The position numbers and the translations under genes are program-made. 39,822 nucleotides of DNA from NCBI GenBank assembly GCA_018267655.1, contig JAFDYB010000067.1, positions 1 to 39,822 on the forward strand, given 5' to 3'. The notes beneath the pieces were generated by a model. It ran no database searches. It was not told where the DNA came from and saw only the letters and a list, made by a program, of their open reading frames with translations. Origin of the DNA: Bacteroidota bacterium. Lineage in GTDB: Bacteria > Bacteroidota > Bacteroidia > B-17B0 > Aurantibacillaceae. Positions 33,986-39,822 of the stretch are shown here, in pieces (the stretch's first letter is position 1; each line of letters opens with the position of its first letter).

Positions 33986-36415
33986 TTAAAAATTTAGGAT
34001 TATTTTTGTATTACAATAATATGGAAACTTTTTGAGATTATTCAAATCGTAGCCATTAAAAAGATCTCCGACGATGAATTTCTCCACTTGGGATTCCCAA
34101 TAAAAGAATTTTGATAATTTAATACTTGATTTGACAATAAAGCCAGGATAAAATTCTTTATTTAATTTATAGGCTGATTTCCCTGCTACACTTAACGAAG
34201 ATCCGTTTTTGAATTGATAGCCAACATCCAAAACCCCAAGGAAAACGTTATTGCCGGTGGAATCTTTTAGGTTGTTTTTAAACCAAGACATATTTAAGCC
34301 CGTTTTAAAACCATTTTTGAACGTAATTTGATGCTGGTAGGCAAAATTCTGAAAATTTATTTGCGAACTGTCAGTATTGACCAGATAATAGTTATAAAGT
34401 AAATTAAATTGCTTTTGAATATTCCTGCTCTTCGGTGTAAAGGTTATGATACCGGTTGTTATTGAGTTTTTATTCTCAATATGGTAATTGCCTCCGTTTA
34501 AAGTCCGAATGAGTGGGGTGTAACCAACTCTCAACATTAGACCACGTCTTATTTTGTAAGAAATGGTATTATTGATACTGTAAAACGTGTTTTTGTAGTT
34601 TAATAGTTTCAATAAATTGTCTTCTTCATACCTGAACATTCCTGTATACCGAAGCAACTTAGTTAAAGGTTGATCTAATTTTACTTCATAACGCAAATTG
34701 TCAGAGCGGATGAATCCAATACCAAAACTTTTAAAGAAAGGATCAACCCATCGTACTGAAAACGTCAGGTTAGATTTGGTGACTGTAATTTTGGTGTTTA
34801 ATTTAACTAAAAAAGCATAGGAACGAAACCCGGAAAATACTTCTTTCGCAGCTGTTCTTATAACGTCCATGTTTAAATCAGATTCCTGAAGGGATGACTT
34901 GCCCATTACCACATCTAAAATTGTATTTTTCAATAATTTTTGACGGACATCCACTTCTATGACTAAATTGCTTTCTTTAGGTCTAGAAGCGATATCTTCA
35001 GAACCGTAATGCAAATAAGAAATTAAGCCTTTGCCTAATAGGAATCCGGCAAAAAAATGATTGTTTTCTTTTGTGCCAACCCCAAATTTTGCTGAAAGGA
35101 TTTTACGACCCGCTTCTAAATTATTTGCATCGAAATAATTATAGGAGTTCCTGACACTTTGTAAAAAACCATCGATATTTCTATTGTTATATAAAAGTGT
35201 GCTGACAGTTGTTCCATAAGTAAAGGCGAAGAACCGGTCATTCTTTTGATATTCCAAATTGATACCTCGAACCGGAACGTTATTTGCTAAAAAAGTAGAA
35301 TAACTGGGGTAGCACAAACCCAAATCAAATTTTTTAACGCCGCTTAAAAAATTTTGCACCTTATTAAAGTAAGGTAGTTTTGATAAATAAGGAGCATATC
35401 CTGCATTAGTAAGAGTCTCCAATTCATTAATTTTCGCTTGGGTTTTCTTTGCAGAGTCATTTAAAACATCATACTTACTTTTATAAGCATCGTATAATTT
35501 CATGACAGAATCCGTTTTCTGTTTGTAATCCTTTGCTTTTTGCGCAATAGAATCTGCTTTTGAGTAATTGGAATTGTTCTTTAAACTATCTTTTAATGAA
35601 TTTGTGATCTTTGTTGAATCAGGTTTGCTGTAATTTGGTATATACCGATTTGAATCTAATGCAACACCCGAAATTTTTGACGCATTTAACTCAGGTTTTT
35701 GTAAGGAAGAAGTATCTACCGGCCACTTATCAGGTTCGATGGAGGATAAATAATCGGTATAAGCCATTTTTTGCATTAATTGTTGTTTTTGAGCATTTAA
35801 ACTTCCTAATTGATTCTTATAGTTATCTAAATTTCCTGTTAACTTATTACTAAGTTTATCCTTATAACGATCAGCATTATAACTGATTCTAAAATAATTA
35901 TTTAGCCCGATCAGATTTTTTTGACTGGAGTAAAAGAATGTGACATCAACAGGTATATTAAACACATCAATTCCAACTAGTCCTTCCGTTTTTATAGCTT
36001 GGGCGGGTGATGGCATATTTACTGTGTAAGGCAAAAAGCCATAATCATAGCCTAATGAGATACTGCCTGTCGGAAAAACTTTTTTTATTTTATTTAATAT
36101 ATTCCCCTTGTTTAGTGTTGAGTCTTTCCGAATGGATATCTTGTCCTTTAATTTTGACTGTACAGAATCGGTATTGAGATTTTTTTTCAACCCTGATAGT
36201 TTACTACTATCGTTTAGATTTGATAATCCCTTTATTTCTGAAACAACTTTATTATTGGGTATCTCATGCTTATTTACTTCCTTTGGAAAGGAATCGTTTA
36301 AAAAAATAGTATTCTTAATCGGGCTTAACTTTGGAAGGGAATCGTTTTGAGCAGAGACATTTGCAATAATAAATTGAATGATTACCAAGATAAATATGTA
36401 TTTGGTATAACTCAC
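33986..36415 (-). CDS. Outer-membrane beta-barrel protein with coiled-coil region
   Basis: The protein has 809 residues. The start is GTG at 36415; the signal peptide MSYTKYIFILVIIQFIIANVSA follows. Residues about 25-115 are a low-complexity Ser/Asn/Lys linker. A first strand-rich part (about 120-190, GSISLGYDYGFLPYTVN) leads to a long helical region (about 190-335) with coiled-coil character, such as NYKNQLGSLNAQKQQLMQKM and DYKQKTDSVMKLYDAYKSKY. From about 340 to the end, amphipathic strands with aromatic girdles alternate, and the last residue is phenylalanine (TKIILNF), as in BAM substrates. It is the first gene of the 26-kb Rhs operon and the likely outer-membrane channel or anchor of the system. 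It resembles no secretin, SprA or Omp85 signature that I can see. Confidence 0.85.
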   Translation of the reverse strand: MSYTKYIFILVIIQFIIANVSAQNDSLPKLSPIKNTIFLNDSFPKEVNKHEIPNNKVVSEIKGLSNLNDSSKLSGLKKNLNTDSVQSKLKDKISIRKDSTLNKGNILNKIKKVFPTGSISLGYDYGFLPYTVNMPSPAQAIKTEGLVGIDVFNIPVDVTFFYSSQKNLIGLNNYFRISYNADRYKDKLSNKLTGNLDNYKNQLGSLNAQKQQLMQKMAYTDYLSSIEPDKWPVDTSSLQKPELNASKISGVALDSNRYIPNYSKPDSTKITNSLKDSLKNNSNYSKADSIAQKAKDYKQKTDSVMKLYDAYKSKYDVLNDSAKKTQAKINELETLTNAGYAPYLSKLPYFNKVQNFLSGVKKFDLGLCYPSYSTFLANNVPVRGINLEYQKNDRFFAFTYGTTVSTLLYNNRNIDGFLQSVRNSYNYFDANNLEAGRKILSAKFGVGTKENNHFFAGFLLGKGLISYLHYGSEDIASRPKESNLVIEVDVRQKLLKNTILDVVMGKSSLQESDLNMDVIRTAAKEVFSGFRSYAFLVKLNTKITVTKSNLTFSVRWVDPFFKSFGIGFIRSDNLRYEVKLDQPLTKLLRYTGMFRYEEDNLLKLLNYKNTFYSINNTISYKIRRGLMLRVGYTPLIRTLNGGNYHIENKNSITTGIITFTPKSRNIQKQFNLLYNYYLVNTDSSQINFQNFAYQHQITFKNGFKTGLNMSWFKNNLKDSTGNNVFLGVLDVGYQFKNGSSLSVAGKSAYKLNKEFYPGFIVKSSIKLSKFFYWESQVEKFIVGDLFNGYDLNNLKKFPYYCNTKIILNF

Positions 36416-36503
36416 TCAATTTAGCATTTAATTATTAACGAATAAATATAAAAAAAATATACTACTAACCATGATTTTGTTTTAAATCATTTTGTTCCCG
36501 TGT

Positions 36504-36511
36504 CAAAATTA
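36504..36511 (-). promoter_or_regulatory. Possible -7 box of the 26-kb Rhs operon
   Basis: TAATTTTG on the minus strand fits TAnnTTTG, about 90 bp ahead of the GTG of the barrel gene. The -33 element is weak. This is the only good candidate in the 182-bp divergent gap. Confidence 0.3.
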
Positions 36512-36584
36512 AGGGAGATTTTCAGGTTTAAACGATAATTAATTTTATTGTTCAACCTAATCTATTATATAAATGATAATTATT

Positions 36585-36592
36585 TAACTTTG
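36585..36592 (+). promoter_or_regulatory. -7 box just before the 273-residue gene
   Basis: TAACTTTG fits TAnnTTTG and ends only 5 bases before the ATG at 36598. Transcription would start at or beside the ATG, giving a leaderless or nearly leaderless mRNA. No clear -33 box at the right distance. Confidence 0.4.
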
Positions 36593-36597
36593 CTTTC

Positions 36598-37419
36598 ATG
36601 TCCAAAATCGAAAACAAAGATTCAAAAAAACATAAACCCCGAAAAGGAGTTTATTTATCTGATGTTGCCCTGAAGGAGATTACGGAAGTGTTATCACATT
36701 ATAACACTGAACAAAAAATTGAACTAATTGAGCATTTGCAACAAATGTTCAAGGAAGTAGCGGAATACTTCAAAACTAATGAAGATACCATTTATAGTAC
36801 GTACGCTGATCGGCAACAAGAGCTATTAAAAAAGTACGGTAAACTATTTAAACCCTTTTCTTTTAAACGCTTCGACAATTACTTTGATTTTAAACACATT
36901 TTAAGCATAAAGGATTATTATACAGCAGAAGAATTCAATCAACTGGAGAGCAACGATGATTTAACCGAGCAGGATATTTACGAACTTACCACCTCCATGC
37001 GTAATTTTTTAGATGGAGAGCTACATTTTCTTTACTTGGATCGTGAACCGCAATTTCCCACGTCTGATACTGATGTGAAAGAAGATACTGATAAGGAAAG
37101 TACCGAAATGCAGCAATTGTTGGCTTTACATTATATCTTAAAAGCGGGATTTGAAATTCAAGCAAGAGGAAGTAATACAGTTAGTGAATTTACTCAACTG
37201 GCACATCTATTATTAGGAAAAAAATTTACCACATTACAAAACTCAAGTATCTATAAAAAGTATAAAAAGCTGCCGAATTTTGAAAGCCTCGCTCAACTCA
37301 TCAAAGATTTAAAACACATCCGGCCTTATTTTGAGAAATTAGATCTTATAAAAATTGTAGATCTTATTAATAAAGACTTAAAAGCTGCGGAAAACGAGAA
37401 GAAAAACGCAAAGAAGTAA
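36598..37419 (+). CDS. 273-residue protein of mobile-element type, possibly RteC-like
   Basis: The protein is soluble, basic at both ends and highly charged. The N-terminal part is helical (LKEITEVLSHYNTEQKIELI). An acidic linker near residues 155-175 separates a C-terminal domain with LLALHYILKAGFEIQARG, then EFTQLAHLLLGK, then IYKKYKKLPNFESLAQLIKDL. That end is similar in layout to the C-terminal domain of RteC-type regulators from Bacteroidota conjugative elements, though the likeness is weak. The gene is followed at once by iteron-like repeats, so an alternative role is a replication initiator. It is divergent from the Rhs operon, so it could also regulate that operon. Function not settled. 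Confidence 0.75.
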   Translation: MSKIENKDSKKHKPRKGVYLSDVALKEITEVLSHYNTEQKIELIEHLQQMFKEVAEYFKTNEDTIYSTYADRQQELLKKYGKLFKPFSFKRFDNYFDFKHILSIKDYYTAEEFNQLESNDDLTEQDIYELTTSMRNFLDGELHFLYLDREPQFPTSDTDVKEDTDKESTEMQQLLALHYILKAGFEIQARGSNTVSEFTQLAHLLLGKKFTTLQNSSIYKKYKKLPNFESLAQLIKDLKHIRPYFEKLDLIKIVDLINKDLKAAENEKKNAKK

Positions 37420-37421
37420 TT

Positions 37422-37571
37422 TTATCCGTCAATTTTATTGCAATTATCCGTCAAAAAGCCGTCAAAGGTTTTAGTTATCCGTCAATATTTTCTTTAAAAA
37501 AACGACAATCGATTTTACGATGCGTCAATTCAAAATAAATTATCCGTCATTGATTTAATTTATCCGACAAA
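37422..37571 (+). repeat. Iteron-like array of TTATCCGTCA repeats
   Basis: Exact TTATCCGTCA starts at 37422, 37444, 37475 and 37540, with TTATCCGACA at 37560. Partial copies are GCCGTCAA near 37459 and GCGTCAAT at 37522. Spacings of 22, 31, 65 and 20 bp are close to whole helical turns, so a protein would contact one face of the DNA. All copies have the same orientation. The motif also forms the palindrome at 360-385. The array fills the front half of the 346-bp gap before the next gene. Confidence 0.7.
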
Positions 37572-37684
37572 GTATTTTATCTGCAATTAAATTTTCTAAT
37601 CCCTCCGATATCAACCCGAAATACGGTGTTGACGTTTCTTTTCTGAAATAATCCGTAAAATTTCGTTGTTGATTATCAAACTTT

Positions 37685-37742
37685 TAAGCAAATGGGTATA
37701 CCCCATTGCTTAGTCCATGCCCTTACAACGCTTCTACCTTTG
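37685..37742 (+). promoter_or_regulatory. Promoter of the small-gene cluster with overlapping dyad operator
   Basis: TACCTTTG (37735-37742) fits the -7 consensus, 23 bp before the ATG at 37766. A 28-bp dyad (37685-37712), TAAGCAAATGGGTA followed by a nearly matching inverse (12 of 14 positions), ends where the -33 element should be. No TTTG is seen there, which suggests activator-dependent transcription. Confidence 0.45.
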
Positions 37743-37765
37743 TGATGTTAAACTAAAAAATCAAT

Positions 37766-38122
37766 ATGACAACTAACAACAAAAAAACGACAAGTATGGA
37801 AACAACAAACAAAACAACCATGATTAGCACTAGTGCTGCAACGCATGAAACAGTATTACAAATCTTAAAAGAAAACAAGATTACCTATTTAGAATTAGGA
37901 AAAGACCAAAAGGAAAACACCGTTTTGCAACTCACTTACACTGATGAGCAGCAACCAATTGTTGACGACATTCAGCTCCTTATCAATTTTATTGAAGATG
38001 CAGTTGCATTATTTATCCCATTAACAGTAAAATTCTTAAAAGACTTTGGGGAAGAAGCGGAGATAGCTCTTGAAAAACTACAGCAAAAATATGCCGACAA
38101 AAAATTTTCGGTTAATAATTAA
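37766..38122 (+). CDS. Small conserved-looking hypothetical protein
   Basis: The protein has 118 residues. The first 25 are Thr/Asn/Lys-rich and probably unstructured; an in-frame ATG at 37796 is an alternative start. The rest has a strand-like KITYLELGKDQKENTVLQL, then a long amphipathic helix IQLLINFIEDAVALFIPLT and a charged helical end. The hydrophobic helix could touch a membrane. It is the first gene of a plus-strand cluster and is separated by 29 bp from the next. Family not recognised. Confidence 0.65.
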   Translation: MTTNNKKTTSMETTNKTTMISTSAATHETVLQILKENKITYLELGKDQKENTVLQLTYTDEQQPIVDDIQLLINFIEDAVALFIPLTVKFLKDFGEEAEIALEKLQQKYADKKFSVNN

Positions 38123-38151
38123 GGGAGAAACGCTAACGAATAAAAAATGTA

Positions 38152-38511
38152 ATGGAAACTAAAAACGAAAATAATCAAAGCCCGCCGCCAAATAACACCA
38201 CTCCCAATATCCCGGAATGGGTTATGCATTTGCTCACGGGCTTGGGGACTATGGGTGCTGAATACATGTTATTCATTAAACCTTTGCAGGAAAAAATGGA
38301 GTTGCAAACGAAGTTGATTAAAGAACAGGGAGAGCGAATAGAATCTTTAGAAGAATTACTTGAAAATAAACGTAAGATTAAAAAAACGATTTATAAAGAA
38401 CATGACGATGAAGACGATGGTGGGGGAGATGATGAAGACAAACTGTTTAATATCAAACGTAAACCGTTTACCCCTGCAAAAACGAGTAAACCAACCCATT
38501 TAAAACTTTAA
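38152..38511 (+). CDS. Small protein with coiled coil and acidic tail
   Basis: The protein has 119 residues. A Pro/Asn-rich start precedes a hydrophobic stretch (WVMHLLTGLGTMGAEYMLFI, residues about 23-42) that could be a membrane helix. A coiled coil (LQEKMELQTKLIKEQGERIE and LEELLENKRK) follows, then an Asp/Glu/Gly-rich run and a basic end. Such small bitopic proteins occur in phage and plasmid gene clusters as accessory or scaffold factors. It is 2 bp ahead of the next gene, so the two are co-translated. Function unknown. Confidence 0.65.
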   Translation: METKNENNQSPPPNNTTPNIPEWVMHLLTGLGTMGAEYMLFIKPLQEKMELQTKLIKEQGERIESLEELLENKRKIKKTIYKEHDDEDDGGGDDEDKLFNIKRKPFTPAKTSKPTHLKL

Positions 38512-38513
38512 TA

Positions 38514-38774
38514 ATGAAACCAAGAAATACAAAGGAAGAAAGCCTTAAAATCCCCATGGATATTTTACTGGATGTATTGACAATAATTGTAAAAGAAAAC
38601 GTCCGTCATGAAGTAACCGATGTGTTGGAAAGCAGAGGAATCGCTAAAGTGTCACTTTATTTGAATAATGATTTACTGAAACATCAGCGAGTGTTAAATA
38701 ACATTCAAAACATCATAGAAGAATACAACGAATATCGCTACTCAGATAACGAAGAACCAAGTTGGAGAGATTAA
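38514..38774 (+). CDS. Small helical hypothetical protein
   Basis: The protein has 86 residues and is mostly helical and charged (LDVLTIIVKENVRHEVTDVL, HQRVLNNIQNIIEEYNEYRY). No signal peptide or known motif is seen. It sits between the coiled-coil protein (2 bp upstream) and the zinc-binding protein (1 bp downstream), so it belongs to the same tight cluster. Its role cannot be assigned. Confidence 0.62.
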   Translation: MKPRNTKEESLKIPMDILLDVLTIIVKENVRHEVTDVLESRGIAKVSLYLNNDLLKHQRVLNNIQNIIEEYNEYRYSDNEEPSWRD

Positions 38775-38775
38775 C

Positions 38776-39450
38776 ATGGAAAAAGAATGTCAGCATTGCA
38801 AAAAAACCTTTACCGTCAAGCGGATTGATTCGGTGTATTGTTCCCGCTCCTGTAGGCAAATGGCATACATGGTAAGAAAGGCAACAAGACCAAAACCAAT
38901 TGCTGTTGTCGGAGAGTTTTCTGAGAATATGAGTGCTTTTAATGAAGGTCAAAACCATTTAAGTAAACAAGAAAGAAAGATTGCTCCTCAAGCCGAACAA
39001 AAGTATGAACCGCATGAAAGCAGAATTTTAAACTTGATTCATGAACGTATCAATGATGATAGAAAATTGCTGGCATTGAATACCTGTTTAAATACACATG
39101 AGGATATACATAGTTATTGGGTTGGGATTCGATTACGTTGTTTGGCTGAATGCTTACTATTATTTTCTGAAGCAAAATTCACACGAATTAGTGATTTAAT
39201 GGAACTGTGCAATGCTTTTACTCAGGTTCGCAAATCCATACATTATCAAAACCTGCCAGATGTGTTTCCTTATAGAAGTATAATAGAAGACATCAATCAC
39301 AAACTAAAATCTTTATGCATCAAAGCACAGAAATCTGAACAGATCAAATTTCGCATGAAGGAACAAGATAAAATAGAGTTAATAGCAGTGCGCTATGAAC
39401 TGGCCCAATTTTTCAGGAAAGAAAAATTCAGTCAACTAAATTTTGAATAA
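38776..39450 (+). CDS. Zinc-binding (treble-clef-like) protein of a mobile-element cluster
   Basis: The protein has 224 residues. Residues 5-26 hold C5-x2-C8, then 13 residues, then C22-x3-C26 (CQHCKKTF and VYCSRSCRQMAY), a small zinc knuckle seen in DNA-binding proteins of plasmids and phages. The middle (residues about 40-80) is a flexible linker. The C-terminal 120 residues are helical (HERINDDRKLLALNTCL, WVGIRLRCLAECLLLFSEAK) and end in FRKEKFSQLNFE. The start ATG follows the previous stop by 1 bp. A role in DNA binding or control of element replication or transfer is plausible but inferred. Confidence 0.75.
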   Translation: MEKECQHCKKTFTVKRIDSVYCSRSCRQMAYMVRKATRPKPIAVVGEFSENMSAFNEGQNHLSKQERKIAPQAEQKYEPHESRILNLIHERINDDRKLLALNTCLNTHEDIHSYWVGIRLRCLAECLLLFSEAKFTRISDLMELCNAFTQVRKSIHYQNLPDVFPYRSIIEDINHKLKSLCIKAQKSEQIKFRMKEQDKIELIAVRYELAQFFRKEKFSQLNFE

Positions 39451-39482
39451 GCAAATTTAAAAACAAGAAAATAGCAGTATTT

Positions 39483-39584
39483 ACAGCCTTTTCAGGCTGT
39501 TAAAAAAAGAACTTTTGTGTCTGGAAAGATTTGATTATCTTAGACATTAACACCCAATCTTATTGGGTTTTACAAGAGTTCTTT
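39483..39584 (+). ncRNA. Candidate structured RNA with three-way junction upstream of the last gene
   Basis: A first hairpin pairs ACAGCCT (39483-39489) with AGGCTGT (39494-39500). An outer stem pairs 39506-39518 (AAAGAACTTTTGT) with 39572-39584, 12 of 13 bases. Inside it, GTCT plus AAGAT (39519-39530, with a 3-base bulge) pair with ATCTT plus AGAC (39537-39545), and ACCCAAT (39552-39558) pairs with ATTGGGT (39562-39568). A Shine-Dalgarno GGGAGGTG follows at 39593-39600. It may be a cis-regulatory leader or a trans-acting RNA such as those of phage-defence or retron-like loci; the next gene would decide. Confidence 0.45.
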
Positions 39585-39603
39585 GACATTCTGGGAGGTG
39601 AAA

Positions 39604-39816
39604 ATGAAAAAACATAAAAAACTGAGCATAGAAGAACTAAAAAGTTATCCGGGCTTTGAAAATTTTACGGAAGAAGAAGCAGAGCAGGCTATCAAATCAT
39701 TAGAAAGCTTGTCTATTCTTCTTTACGAACTGTTCATGAAAGAAAAGAATGAAAATGTTAAACATTTAAAACAAGAAGAAAATCATGAAACAGAACAACA
39801 ACGCCTTGCTGCTTAA
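39604..39816 (+). CDS. Small charged protein with strong ribosome binding site
   Basis: I place the start at ATG 39604 because GGGAGGTG stands 3 bases upstream (39593-39600); the longer reading from 39583 has no such signal and lies within the structured region. The product has 70 residues, helical and very charged: MKKHKKLSIEELKSYPGF, then NFTEEEAEQAIKSLESLSIL, ending NHETEQQRLAA. A strong Shine-Dalgarno is unusual in Bacteroidota, where ribosomes rarely depend on it. The structured leader ahead suggests translational control. It may be the first gene of an operon that continues past the window. Family unknown. Confidence 0.6.
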   Translation: MKKHKKLSIEELKSYPGFENFTEEEAEQAIKSLESLSILLYELFMKEKNENVKHLKQEENHETEQQRLAA

Positions 39817-39822
39817 TAAATT

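Noticed and set aside
37422..37571. CRISPR array
   Set aside because: Repeats are only about 10 bp, spacing is irregular, and no cas gene is present.
39483..39500. Rho-independent terminator after the zinc-protein gene
   Set aside because: The hairpin is followed by an A run and not a T run on the plus strand, so it does not look like a normal terminator.
39483..39816. A retron
   Set aside because: No reverse transcriptase is within the window and the usual retron RNA landmarks could not be recognised; only a structured RNA is claimed.

Overview
The window comes from a Bacteroidota bacterium. The DNA is AT-rich. Several promoters match the phylum's TAnnTTTG -7 box, two with a TTTG-like -33 element 20 bp upstream. 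One protein carries a type IX secretion C-terminal sorting domain, and the large secreted proteins are the Rhs/YD-repeat kind seen across that phylum. No rRNA, tRNA or CRISPR array was seen, and the genus cannot be told.

Layout. (1) 1-450: the tail of a probable serine recombinase, a strong hairpin and a perfect palindrome built on TTATCCGTCA. (2) 449-4739, minus strand: an orphan Rhs tip with a papain-like C-terminal domain, an overlapping lipoprotein (candidate immunity protein), and two translationally coupled NHL-repeat proteins, one with a T9SS sorting domain. (3) 4740-5972: no convincing gene, but a dense run of long inverted repeats, including a 149-nt nested palindrome and repeated TGTGCG words. 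(4) 5973-10318: a recombination module of two tyrosine recombinases and an AAA-type ATPase (minus strand, overlapping), divergent from an XRE repressor and a truncated HU-like protein. (5) 10320-36415, minus strand: a 26-kb, nine-gene, tightly packed operon. In transcription order it encodes an outer-membrane beta-barrel protein with a coiled-coil region, a secreted Ig/Fn3-like protein, an OmpH/Skp-type chaperone, a lipoprotein, a 1890-residue SpvB/Rhs-like secreted protein, a PKD and carbohydrate-binding-like protein with a YD tail, a small secreted protein, a 4267-residue Rhs protein with an inserted YCF48/BNR-like propeller and a variable C-terminal tip, and a lipoprotein resembling DUF6843. 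(6) 36598-39822, plus strand: a 273-residue protein followed by iteron-like TTATCCGTCA repeats, then small accessory genes, one with a zinc-binding motif, and a three-way-junction RNA candidate ahead of a final small gene.

How the parts may work together (inference): the operon looks like a self-contained system that makes, chaperones and displays a giant Rhs polymorphic toxin. Its barrel, periplasmic chaperone and lipoproteins would handle export and its terminal lipoprotein would give immunity. A second tip/immunity pair lies beyond the recombination module, which would suit tip exchange. The far-right genes look like accessory genes of an integrated element or plasmid. Coding calls rest on reading translations and motifs only; no database search was possible.
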